A stretch of DNA of 64,000 bases, from contig JAMYHL010000050.1 in the NCBI GenBank assembly GCA_025531455.1, positions 240,629 through 304,628 of the forward strand, written 5' to 3'. The position numbers and the translations under genes were made by a program. Below, piece after piece: positions 1 through 10,841 of this stretch. A model generated the notes under the pieces. It did no database searches, was not told the origin of the DNA, and worked only from the letters and a program-made list of their open reading frames with translations. This stretch comes from Apiotrichum sp. Y4204 (taxonomy: Eukaryota > Basidiomycota > Tremellomycetes > Trichosporonales > Trichosporonaceae). Position 1 is the first letter of the stretch; every line of letters starts with the position of its first letter.

Positions 1-2605
1 GGGAGGCGCAGGCGTGTGCACCCTGTCGTCCGTGTGTTCGAAAGCTGGATCCGTGCATAGATTTTAGAAGTATCCATTGGACACCTGTGGATGAGCACTA
101 GGGAAGGGCTTCTGGTTAGTCTCCTGAATGCACAGCTGGCCAGTAAACGTTTCAACATCCTCAAACCACTATCATACAGTGGCAGGGGGTCGACATCACG
201 TTCTCTCACCGGGCCGCTGAGACGTCTGTGAGTGTCCTTGCGCAGGAGAGGCCTGTGAGACATTCCCCACCGCTCGCCGTCGGCATTCCGATGTGAGCAT
301 TGTAAACGGTGATTCCCTGTTAGATCATTCAACGCCACGATTGGGGAGAGACGAAGAAAGAAAATGGGGAACAGACGTGCGACCTGCCGCGACGGACAGG
401 TGGTCTGTGCGCCTGGTCTTTGTGAGTGTCTGGAAAGGAGATGCGAATGGGCGGTCCTGTTGACCAGTCGGGTAATCGCTATAGCGGGACGATGAGCTGG
501 AAGAATGTGAATATGAGCGATGAGACGGATGCATGCAGCGGATATAGAGTTGCGCAGATGAGGCGAAGTTGGCGAGGACCGCCGAGTTGATGCAGTGACG
601 GTCTCTCCTGTTATTGACTGCACCAGCGCAGCATGAAATCTGGCAACCACAGCCGACCAATGGTGGTGAGTGTCAAGTCCGGCGGACGTGGCCGCTACGA
701 TCACAGCGATCGATCCTTTGTCGGCTATCTCTTGTGGAGGTTGGCGAGGGGTCCATATGGCCAGAAATCATCTGAGCGAGGAACACACGGGCTCGGCGAA
801 GCGCAGCCCGCAGGGCGGGGAAGGTCCGAGAGGATGAGGCTCGTCCTGGGGATTGCGAATTGCGTGCCCGGAACCGTGTGGGTCGTGTGGGGCAACAATT
901 CACAAGCCCTTCAATGCGGGGGAGATGCGTCTTGAACAAAGGCAACGGATTCCGAGGCCAGGGAGATAAAACGTTTGCCCCACCCCCACCCCCGAGGGGC
1001 CGGAAGAGGGGGAGAGGGCCGGAATGCACAATTGGTGATCGACGTGGGACGAACGCCGGAGGGTAACGAGGGCATGCCCGGAGAGCACAACCGGAGTGGT
1101 GGCAGGTTCCGGGCGGAGGTGTTCCGAGCGGAAGTGGGCATAGGCTCGGCGACGGGCTGGGGCACCGAGGGGGTGGCCGCGGCCCCGCCCTCGTAACGAG
1201 AACATGCCGCGACACCATTCTTGAACGTTATTCGCGTCGACCTCGAACGCACACTCCGACTGCAAAGAGACTGATGGATCGGGGGAACGATGTTGCATGA
1301 GATTTTATCCTACATTGCATGGAATGCATGGAACTGATCTGCAAGGCTATCTTATCGGCCACCAAGCGACGCACAGGCCTTTGCTGGTTAAAAGTCACCG
1401 TTATCTGATCAATCGGATTGCCGTAAGAATGTGGGCTACCGGTGGCCCAAGAGCGTTCCGGTCGGAACTTGCCTCGAGCAGTTCTCCGGGGCCGTGCGCC
1501 TTCTGTACAGGTTCTAGGCTGACGTGAAAGGGAGAATAGTACCCGAAGGCACGGCTTTGGTGGCTGTGGCTTGGCGATCAGTGCGCTGATCATCTGCCGC
1601 ACCTGATGTGCATGATGTCGATGGCATTGCCCTCGAACACAAGCAGCTCCACATCCGTCATGTCCCAGACGAGGTTTCAGACAACGAAGAACACTCATGA
1701 CCATGGGATGGGGAGGGGGGATGATAGAAAGCTCAACAGCTAGCCTGACAAGGTATCCCATGTTGCGCCCTGTGGTGCAAGCAGAAAAAATTTTCATTGG
1801 TTTGAAGAGCACGTGGGGGCGCAAATGCCGCCGATGCCGCAGGCATGTCTCCAGGTACCATTCGATCTCCCAGTGCCTACGGTACGTCCAACAAATAATC
1901 GAAATTAAACTCCCCTCATTGCAGGCTCTCAGCTCTGATTTATTGATCACGCAAAACATCCGGCTTGAGCAATCCCTGTCCGTTGACCGTGCATATCAAT
2001 GCAAGAGGCACAAGCGAGACCCCAAAGGTCGTGGTGGGAGTGGGCCGGTGGCATCGGAACTGTCGACCCTTGGGGGGCGGATGTCAGATCTGTGGCCGTG
2101 ATCCTGTCGCTCATCTGCATTCCCTGAATTGATAACCTGCATTCGGGTGGGGGAGCGGCGGAAGTGCGCAGGACCCGGGACAACAGCCATCTTTGCAACT
2201 TTTTTTTCTTTTTTCTTTGTGTGTTCCGCTTGAACCATTTCGTTTTTCCTCTCCTTGGCCGACTATTTCATTTTTCAACCTGTGGCCCTCGCCATGTGGG
2301 GCCTCATGCGTCAACAGCTCTTGGCAGACTGCATCACAGCCAAGGAATAGGAGCGCGGTATTCCCGTAGCCGTGTAACCATGCAGGACATCCTAACTTGA
2401 CTACGTGGGTGCAACGGCGGCCTTGCAAGTTGCGCGTGGTCTCGGTTCGAGTCACTAGGGCCCAGCTCTTGCTTGCAAACCACCCCAGGCACAGGCCGCA
2501 CCCGGGTCGGGTTATAGAAAAAGTCGAGAGTTTTGCTTGACAAACCGGTTCCCCCCATTGCTCATCCCACCTGTCCCACACTCCTTACCACCCACCTCAC
2601 TCACC
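1..2605. other. Gene-free stretch, left edge
   Basis: No protein family, tRNA or repeat is recognisable. Several open frames of up to 243 codons exist on the minus strand, but their translations are rich in Arg, His, Cys and Pro, lack domain-like stretches, and overlap other equally open frames, as expected by chance in GC-rich DNA. A T-rich tract lies near 2200-2250. The last few hundred bases become pyrimidine-rich (CACC/CTCACC runs near 2570-2605), which fits the promoter and 5' leader of the transporter gene starting at 2606. Confidence 0.5.
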
Positions 2606-4370
2606 ATGTTTGAGAAGAAGCGTCAAGCCGACGGCGACGGCTTCGCCACCAGCCGCGACTACGAGCTCGACGTTAGCCCTGCGGGCAACGCTCACGTTCA
2701 CGACGCCGTTTTCGGAGAACTCGACGACTCAGGACCCAACTACCGCGATGTACGTCTTGGCCACGTCTGTCCATATGCTCCGGGTCAAGCTCCGAGCCGT
2801 GGTCACCTTGAAGTGGCCCCATGGGACAGGGTCACCATCGACGATAGACATGACTGGTTCTAACACTACAGGTCGGCCAGTGGGGCTCACTCATCCTGAT
2901 GACCAAGGCGAACCTGGGTCTCGGCGTGCTCGCGCTCCCCTCCGTGTTCGGCGTTCTCGGTCTTGTGCCTGGTATTCTTATCATTATCGCCATCCAGACA
3001 ATCATTGCCGGTGGGTCTAGTGGTCTTGACCGCGTTGTTGTTGACCTAGCTGACAATACCAGTGGCCGCGTTCGCCATCGGAGGCTTCAAGCTTAACCAC
3101 CCCCAGGTCTATGGCCTACCCGAGGCTGGTTATGTCTTCGGCGGACGGATTGGCAAGGAGTTCCTCTACTTCTTCTTCACCATCTGTGTGTATCCTGTTG
3201 CTGCATCTGCTGTGAGGCGCATGCTAATGTTCTAGTCATGGTTTTCATCATTGGTTCTGCCCTTGTCGGTATCTCCACCGCCCTGAACGCGGTGTCTGAC
3301 CACGGAACGTGCACGGCCGTCTTTATTGCTGTCGCAGCAGTGGCCGGCTTCCTGTGTGGCTCCATTCGTACCCTCGGCCGCATCTCTTGGATCGGCTGGG
3401 CTGGCATCATCTCTATTATGACCTCCATCATCATCCTCACCATCGCCGTCGGTGTCCAGGACCGCCCCTACGAGGCCCCTCAGGCTCCCGAGCCATGGGA
3501 CAAGGACCTCCAGATTTTCGGTGCGCCCACCTTTGCCGGTGCCATGTCCGCTATCAACGGCATCGTTTTCTCTTACGGTGCGACGCCCATGTAGTAAGTG
3601 TCACAAGAGATGATGAAATAGGGGGCGCTGGGGAACGATAATTCGGACGATGACGAGAATGGGCGCTGACAGGCAGCTTCGGTATCGTCTCCGAGATGCG
3701 CGACCCCCGCCAATACGCTCGCATGATGACTGTCTCGATCGTCTTCCTCACCGTTGTCTACCTGATCATTGGTTCGGTCGTGTACGTCTACTGCGGCCAA
3801 TATGTCGCCACTCCGGCCCTCGGCTCGGCTGGTAAGCTTCTCAAGAAGGTCTGCTACGGCATTGCCATTCCCGGTCTCCTCGCCTCCCTGACCATCTTCA
3901 CTCATGTGAGTCCACGCCGGTTATCACAAGATTGCGATGCTGATAATAAGATTTGTGGCAAGAACATCTTCGTCCGCGTCCTCAAGGGCTCCCGCCACCT
4001 CGCGGCTAACACCCCCACCCACTGGATCACCTGGCTCAGCTGCACCTTTGGCTCTATCATCGTGGGCTACATCATCGCCTCTGCCATTCCCATCTTCGGC
4101 TCGCTCATCGGCTTCATCGGCGCCCTCATTTGCCCCATAGTCTGCATTCTGCCTTACCCTCTCATGTGGTGGCATGACAACTGGCGTGGCCGTTCTTCTG
4201 TCGAGCGCACCGGCCGTACAAAGGGAATGGCCATCGTTTACCTAATCGTCTTCATCCTCGGCCTCTTCCTCCTCGGTGCGGGCACCTACGGCTCCGTCGT
4301 TGATCTCATCAACACCACCACCGACCAGGGTCCTTGGTCGTGCAAGGACAACTCGGGTCTGCACTCGTAA
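2606..4370 (+). CDS. AAAP-family neutral amino-acid transporter
   Basis: Predicted plasma-membrane amino-acid permease of the AAAP (Aa_trans) family, importing amino acids by proton symport in characterised relatives such as the fungal Mtr type. Six exons are inferred (2606-2749, 2872-3010, 3063-3185, 3236-3593, 3677-3905, 3951-4370); their lengths sum to a continuous frame of 470 residues, a normal family size. The first 48 residues are hydrophilic. The first membrane segment follows with MTKANLGLGVLALPSVFGVL, the family's typical TM1 signature. About ten further hydrophobic segments follow, including GIVFSYGATPMYFGIVSEM across the fourth intron, and the cytosolic KNIFVRVLKGSRHL motif near residue 332. 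The start at 2606 has the context TCACC-ATG and no upstream in-frame ATG. Substrate specificity cannot be read from sequence. The nearest downstream gene is about 5 kb away. Confidence 0.9.
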
Positions 4371-4662
4371 GGAGCAAGACTGTCACGACGTGCGATGCTG
4401 GGGAAGATGAGAAGAAGGCAAACGGAGAAAATGGAAAACAGGCCTTGACTGCGAAGGGATCACACCTGAGAACGACCACACTTTTGCTACTGTTGGGCCG
4501 AATTATTGTATCAGACCCCGAATCCTGACGGGACATCATCGGGACATCATACCTCATCATCATCCGGGCATCTGTAGAAGACACCTGTTAATAGAGCAAT
4601 TCACTGCTAGGCACTATGGATATCAGCATGTTCACTAGGTATCACGATCAAGCTGGACGCTA

Positions 4663-4860
4663 TCATCTACTTACTGCCTGCTGGAGAATGTCGTCCTCCT
4701 CACAGTCATCAAACATGGCTTTGCCGCGCTCAGGATCGCCGAGTGGCGCTCCCACCTGCTCCCTGGCAGCAATCTCGGCGTCATCTCCTTGTTCTTGGCC
4801 GCTTCGAGATTGATCTTGGCAGCAGCGATCTTCGGCTTGGCAGAAGCGCCACAATGGGAC
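4663..4860 (-). pseudogene. Coding-like island, possible gene relic
   Basis: On the minus strand two overlapping frames look like protein for short distances. One frame reads SAKPKIAAAKINLEAAKNK from about 4850 to 4790. Another continues with AEIAAREQVGAPLGDPERGK and then an acidic stretch ending CEEDDILQQA near 4680. The second frame runs straight into GTAAGT at about 4676, a perfect donor site. Charged, helix-prone text switching frame in the middle suggests either an exon of an unrecognised gene or a relic with a frameshift. I do not recognise the family and found no flanking exons. Confidence 0.25.
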
Positions 4861-7800
4861 CCCGCGCGGTAGCGACTACCATCCCCGGGTCCTTACAGTC
4901 TACACTGTTCATTCCTTCAACCTGACAACGGGTCACGCGTATAGGACATGGCCTGTGATCATTACAGCAAAAATCTTGTCTGTTGCAGACCTTAGGAATG
5001 AGACTGCTGGTAAGGATGCACAAGCGACGGGCTCGTCGTAAAGCTCTGGACACCCGGTTCCGGGAACTGGGCGGGGAATGAACAGTACACTAACTGAAGG
5101 CGGCTGAGGTATGTGAGCCTATCTCGATACGTAAACAGTTGCAGGTGTAGAGAGTTCCCAGTAAGTCAGATCCAAAGCGGACTTGTAGTGTGGTACTTAC
5201 TGTGCAGTGCACCCCACCGTGTGCATCTTTGAGCACGTTCATCACATTTACTGTACATCGCGTTCAGTCGACGCCTCCATACGAGTTGCGTTTGGCAGTG
5301 AACAGTAGTGCTTCGGACGGGCACGAGGGGTCTCGATGGGAGATGTGCGTACTTCTATGCACATATGTGCCGCCGCGCATCAGCGGATCAGCGGGCTATG
5401 CCGCTGGCAACGGTGCTGCACGCTTGGATCGACCGGCACGTGGGCCACGTGCACATTCCAGCTGGATTCACGGATCGGCAGATCGACGCTCAACGATCGA
5501 CGCGATATGTAATCAGAAGCATGACGCGCACTGACGTGCACTCTACAACGAGAAGGGAGAAGTGTGAGTGCGTGAGTTGTGATTCCGTGAGTTTCCTTGG
5601 TGCGACTGTAAGTTTAACAGGGCATGAGAGGATGCCTACATGTATGTACTATGACAGCTCGTTGAAGATACCCACCACGCATAACTCCTGCCCTCTAATG
5701 AAGCCAAGCGGACACGGCCGCCGCCGACATTGCCACTGATGGCGAGGCAGCACGTCGTTGTCTATTCGGGCCAAGATACTTGGTGCCGGCGTTGGTCCGT
5801 AAATCAGCTTCACGGGGTTGCAATGCTCTTCTATGCATCCATACACTGTCGCCTCGCTCCTTCGCGATCGCCCATCGTCCTGGAATCTGCTTTGGATCGG
5901 CGAACACGCCGCCAAGAGCCAAGAGCGATCTGCGTTTCCGCCCTCCGTGATCTCCGGCTTTTATTGTAGCCATCCTCGGTGTTGGAGTTGCGGATACGCG
6001 ATGGCGACCGTGGTGGAGGTGTATGACGTGACACCGTAACGGCAGCATTCAGTGGTACGTACTGTATGTATAGTACACACGAAGCGGTGCACACCACCAA
6101 CTAAAATAGCAGCAGAAAAGTTGTTATGGGAATGGAAACTCTCAAATGGCGGACAGTGATCGCAGCGGGCCGCCTCGGGCCGCCGGTCCTGGGGCGGTGA
6201 GGAGGCAAGTAGTGGAACTGGGTTTCAGTTTGGAACAGAGGCGCATTTAGCGCAGCGGTTTTGTGGTACAGTACGTACAGGATCCTTGGTGCAACAAAAG
6301 CCCAAGCTCGGGACCGCGTTTGTTTCGACCCAGCTTCCGGCATTCAAACTCTGAACTGCACAGCTTGGAACCGCCATGCGCCCATCTTCAAGCGACTGGT
6401 AACTTTATGTGACCCGGCAAAGCTCACGGGGATGTTGTGACGATCAAAACACAGCTGGCAACTCCGACCCCGCGAACTTCGCGCCGTACCGCAACAGACT
6501 TGTGTCCGTTGCGTATTCTGAAACCCACAACATCCATCATTGAGTCTGCCGATCATTCGCCGTTCCGTCGATCATGCACTGCCTCTTGGCCTCCGGTCCT
6601 CCGGCCTCCGGTCGTCGCTCCGGATGCAACTGATGAGATCGCCGAGACTGACCCGGCACGCCCTGCGCACTCTTCCTTGTTCTATCGCTCGTGAGCTAGT
6701 GTGCTAGCGGTATGCCCTGCAGATCACGTCGATCCCCCGATCGTTCAAGCTAGGTCCTCCCGCACGAGGTCAGCTGACTGGTCCATGTGAATCAGTGTGC
6801 CCTCGACGATCGACGATGACGATTGCCCCTGATTGGCGCACCCCCTGTTGATCCCCCTGGTTGCCCCTGGCGATGATGGCTTACCACATCCATTCTCATT
6901 ACATGCAAGTACAAACCAGGCATGGTGTTGCCCGCAGCATGAGTCCGCAAGCACAATGGCGTTGGATGCTGGCATCGCATGGTCTCTCACGAGAATGCAT
7001 CGTTCCTACGTTGCCGATTGCTTTGCTTTCTAGTTTCGGTTCCCTCCCGCACGAAGGTAGTTGTGAATTGGACGTTTCGGAACAGCCGAACAGAACCTCG
7101 CAACCCTGGCCACTGGTTCTCACAAGCGGCAAGCACGCACCATTGAGTTTTGGGCATTTCTCCTAGCTTTCCACAGGGATGACATAGTAACATGCATGGA
7201 GACAGGAAGAACGTCTGCATCCGGAGTGCAATGAGCTAACAGAGCTGTTCGGCCCTGGAGAATGTTGACCCGTCACCAATGCCTCCAACCACAAAACTGG
7301 CATGTCATCGGCCGGCCTGGCGTGAGGCATTAATGCATGTACTGTAGGCACAGTTGGTTGTACCGTAAGTGCTTTCCTCGGACAGTCGACCATCCGGGCC
7401 CCCAGATGACCACTGGAGCGCGATTCTCGGACCACCGACTGTTACCAGGGCAGGTAGAAGTATTCCACGAATGGAACGGCAACACATCGTATGACGACGG
7501 ACTACGGGATGAATGCAAAGCATGTCATGTTCGCGTCAACCGAAACGAACGACGCGTTAATATGGGTCGAGTTTGCCTGAACCTAAAACGTCCGAGGAGG
7601 ACAATGGGCGTCGCGAAGTGGAGGTGACAGCCCAGGTGACGCCTCCGCTTTTTGCGGAGCCGCCCCCGCCCCTCCTGCTTCAATGCTTTCAACCTATCAA
7701 GGGCGATCAGTCTTCTACTCCGCGACGGCCTGTGCAGGTGCCTTCTTTCCTCACCGAGCCAAACCCGTCGCGAATCCAGTGTTCCGTCGCGTAACCTTCT

Positions 7801-9364
7801 TCCAGCTTCCGCGAACGCCATCACCGTAATTCAAGGCATGGAGATCTCGAGATCTACGAGTTGTCCGGAATCGAAGGTAGACGATGTTCAGCCGAGCTCC
7901 GGCACCGTGTGGACACATCAGCCACCAGGGAGGATGGAACGGAACGGGAACCGTGCCTCTGCATTCCCGGTTGTCCGGCTGATATCCCGACCTCCCGACT
8001 TTCAGTTCCGTCTGTTGCGCCTTCTGGGTCAGATTGGGTGCAAGAACGCCAGTAGTTGGTTATCAGAACTGTGGCTTTGAGTTGAGTTTGTGTTGATGAC
8101 ATCTGCTGGAGCGAAGATACTGTGGGAACCAGTCATAGCCCACGTTTCCAGTACCTGGGGAATGGGGCAAGGAACTGAGTGGTGGGACTGGGTGGTGGGA
8201 GCCGAGTGCACAATAGTGGGACCCGGTTCCTTTCACAAGCAAGCTTGCTCAGACTCCGAGAAACCAAGCCGGAGCCCAGGCAGGTAAGGGGCGAGGGCGT
8301 GACCCACGGCCTTTCCGAGTCGGGCCTTCCCTCACAATCGCTGGAAAGTCGCGACAATCAGCCAATGCTTCGTCCCTCTGGAGCATCAGTTCACTCCAGT
8401 GTGATGAAGCTACCGTCAGCCACACTGTTCCACAGTGCACGGCCGAGCGCGCCGCACAGACCTCCGCTTCTGTACATGTTGTAAGCCACAGTGATCGGCG
8501 GCTCGGCACAATTGGTTCCTGCCTTGTTGTCTGTTGTCTCTCAGTTCCAAGCCCGTACAGTGATCTAGTAGTAAAGCATAGCGGAGATCAGGTCAAACTC
8601 TATGCCCCGGATGAACACAGCTACGCTTTCTCATACGCATATAACTAAGGAGAAGATGCTTGAGGTGACACATGGAGTCTTATGGCGGTGCCTCATTCCG
8701 AGCCGTGAAGCAGTGGAGGAGCTTAATTCCGTGCAGCCCCCCAACTGAAAGCTGTCAGTGGACCCGGGTGCGATGCAACTGTATGGTATCGGTGAGCATA
8801 ATTATCATCCCTACTGCGGCTGTTCAGCCGGGCGTTGGTAGCAGAGCCTGGGGTGCCGTTACTGCGGAGGGTGCTTGTGAGCATGTCGAGAAGGATAACG
8901 AGAGGGAGAGAGTGAGAGTTCAGAGGGCTTGGAGTCGCCGCCGGCACCATGCCTCAGGCGCGTAGCGCCCGCGGCAGCACAGTCGATCCTGAACAGGGAT
9001 CAACGTCAACGTCTTAGGCACCATCCGCGGTGTAGAAAGGGGTCTTGAGCGTAACTGTGGCCCACTACCCTGTGGGACCGAGGCGGGGTGGACGTGTTTC
9101 ATGCTCTCCTCTGCTCGCTCACGGTGCAACCAGCACCCAGATTAACACATCCTCCCAGGTCATGCACATGCATGCCGCCAGGTTGCGGCGACCAAGGTGC
9201 CTCCGGTGCCACAGACGATCAACTCAACACTGATCTGGTGCCTCTCCGGGTCATCCGAGGTCATTATATTAGAGCACAAAGACGCTCTCCTCGACGTTCC
9301 CAGCTGCAACAGAACGACCACACTCAAGAACAGCCTTGCCTTGCAAGAACTCGAGTCTCCACTG

Positions 9365-9373
9365 TATATATAT
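9365..9373 (+). promoter_or_regulatory. TATA-like box upstream of the Zn2Cys6 gene
   Basis: TATATATAT lies about 80 nt upstream of the chosen start codon at 9453. If it is the core promoter, transcription would begin close to or after the upstream in-frame ATG at 9396, which is one reason to prefer 9453 as the start. Confidence 0.4.
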
Positions 9374-9452
9374 TCACTCGTTCAACATCTCAATAATGCC
9401 CCCATACCGCCCTTACCACAACACCACACGCGTTAGCTCTCTTCCTCCGACA

Positions 9453-10841
9453 ATGTCCTCGGACAGTGAGCTCGCCATGAACCCCTCCATCGCTACCCCC
9501 ATTCGCGCCTCGTGTGACGCCTGCCGCAGGCGCAAGCTGCGATGCACCGGCGCTGAGGCTCGTGAAGGCCACGGCCGCAGTTGTGAACGGTGCTTCACCA
9601 GGGGACAGTCTTGTGTTTTCAGTGAGTAGCCCCTTGAAGGACCCGAACGCAACACCTTGGCTGACTTGAAACCCAGGTGCTCGCAAGCCGATGGGCCGCC
9701 CCCGTACTGTGTCATCTACTCCTCCGTCTCCTCCGACATGCCTCTCACAGCCGGCAACACCACCATCAGGAATGCGCCACCACTACATGCCCATGTTTCC
9801 ATGGGTAACAAGCTGGCTCCTAGCCCAGGCCACGCTTTTGACACCATGCGCCAGCAGCAAGGTCATGACCTCGACACGGCCCACATGGGCTGGATGACGA
9901 CTGGCCAGCCCACCCCGGATCAGTCCAACTTTTGGATCTCCCCGCCCAACGTGCTGGGCACTCCCACCTCGGTGCCGAGGAACCCAATGGGAGGGTCCAT
10001 GTTCATGGCCCCCTCGGCCTCGAGTGACGGCTTTGTGATGGGTTCTGGAAACGAATGGTCCGAGGTCAAGTACGACAACAATGACAGCCCACACCATGCC
10101 TCCGCTCGTCCTTCCCAGCGCGCCGTATCTGTCGCCTCCGACTTTATGTTTGATAACAGCTCTGCCACTCACGAGTACAGCTCGTCCACGGCCTTCCCGG
10201 GTCCTCTCCGCTGCCTGTGTGAATCTGGCAATGGGATTGACGACATTCGTGCTCAGTTCCGCGACATTACTGCGGGTGCCCCTGTGGTCGAGATTGCTCT
10301 CGGCGCAACCCACAGTGTCAGCAGCCGTCTGATGGCTTCGACCACTTGCGCTCAATGCCTCGGCGACAAGTCGACCGGCACCGCGGCGATTGCAATTCTC
10401 TCGCTCGTCAGCAGCATCCTCACGCGGGCTATCCCTTCGCTCCAGAGCGTATGCGCCAATGACCCGAATCTCCTTGTGCGGCCGTTCACTCCCACCACTC
10501 CAGCCTCGCCTGCAAAGCTGGCCGTTTCCGCCATGGAGGCAGAGATTGAGTCGCTCCTCCGTGCAACTGCCTCTCTCATTGCCCAGCTGCGCAGCGCTAC
10601 TCCTCCCATGCCTACCCCCGCCGCCACAGAGAGTTTCCCCTTCAACGACATGATGTTCGAGCACTTCCAAAAGCACCTTGGCGAGCTCAGCCGCCGTGTG
10701 TCTGGCCTTTCCGGCTTTCCATCACTGAGCCTTCCCACTCCTTCGACGCCTGGTGTTCCCGCCCTTGGTTGGGACGGGCGCCGGCAATCTGTGGTCTCCC
10801 TTCCCTGTTGGGAAGGCAACTCTCCGGCCTCGGTCATGTAA
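9453..10841 (+). CDS. Zn2Cys6 binuclear-cluster transcription factor
   Basis: Fungal-specific nuclear DNA-binding protein. Residues about 20-54 contain a complete zinc cluster: C-x2-C-x6-C, a 12-residue loop, then C-x2-C-x6-C (SCDACRRRKLRC ... SCERCFTRGQSC). Exon 1 ends at 9621 in a GTGAGT donor. Two acceptors compete. Acceptor 9676 gives SARKPMGRPR, the basic segment usual after this domain in relatives, but then needs a second small intron (9704-9750) to reach the long downstream frame. Acceptor 9687 enters that frame directly but loses the motif. Predicted lengths are 428 or 440 residues. The C-terminal half (RCLCESGNGIDDI, EIALGATHSV, TTCAQC) resembles the C-terminal region of AflR-like regulators. 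In-frame ATGs also lie upstream at 9336 and 9396. The target genes are unknown, since no biosynthetic cluster adjoins. Confidence 0.85.

Larger units (their letters stand above)
4371..9452. other. Long intergenic region upstream of the Zn-cluster gene
   Basis: About 5 kb with no gene I can defend. Many overlapping open frames of 60-140 codons occur on both strands; none has a recognisable domain, a credible chain of exons or clear coding bias, apart from the short relic noted separately at 4663-4860. No long repeats, terminal inverted repeats or transposase-like motifs were seen. The right end contains a TATATATAT box at about 9365-9373, which belongs to the transcription-factor gene. The stretch could carry regulatory DNA, non-coding transcripts or decayed genes. 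Confidence 0.45.

Noticed and set aside
1228..1959. 243-codon open frame on the minus strand near the left edge
   Set aside because: The translation is dominated by Arg, His, Cys and Pro, with no recognisable family and no conserved-looking blocks.
2400..2460. TTCGAGTC match resembling a tRNA T loop
   Set aside because: No D arm, anticodon stem or acceptor pairing could be built around it.
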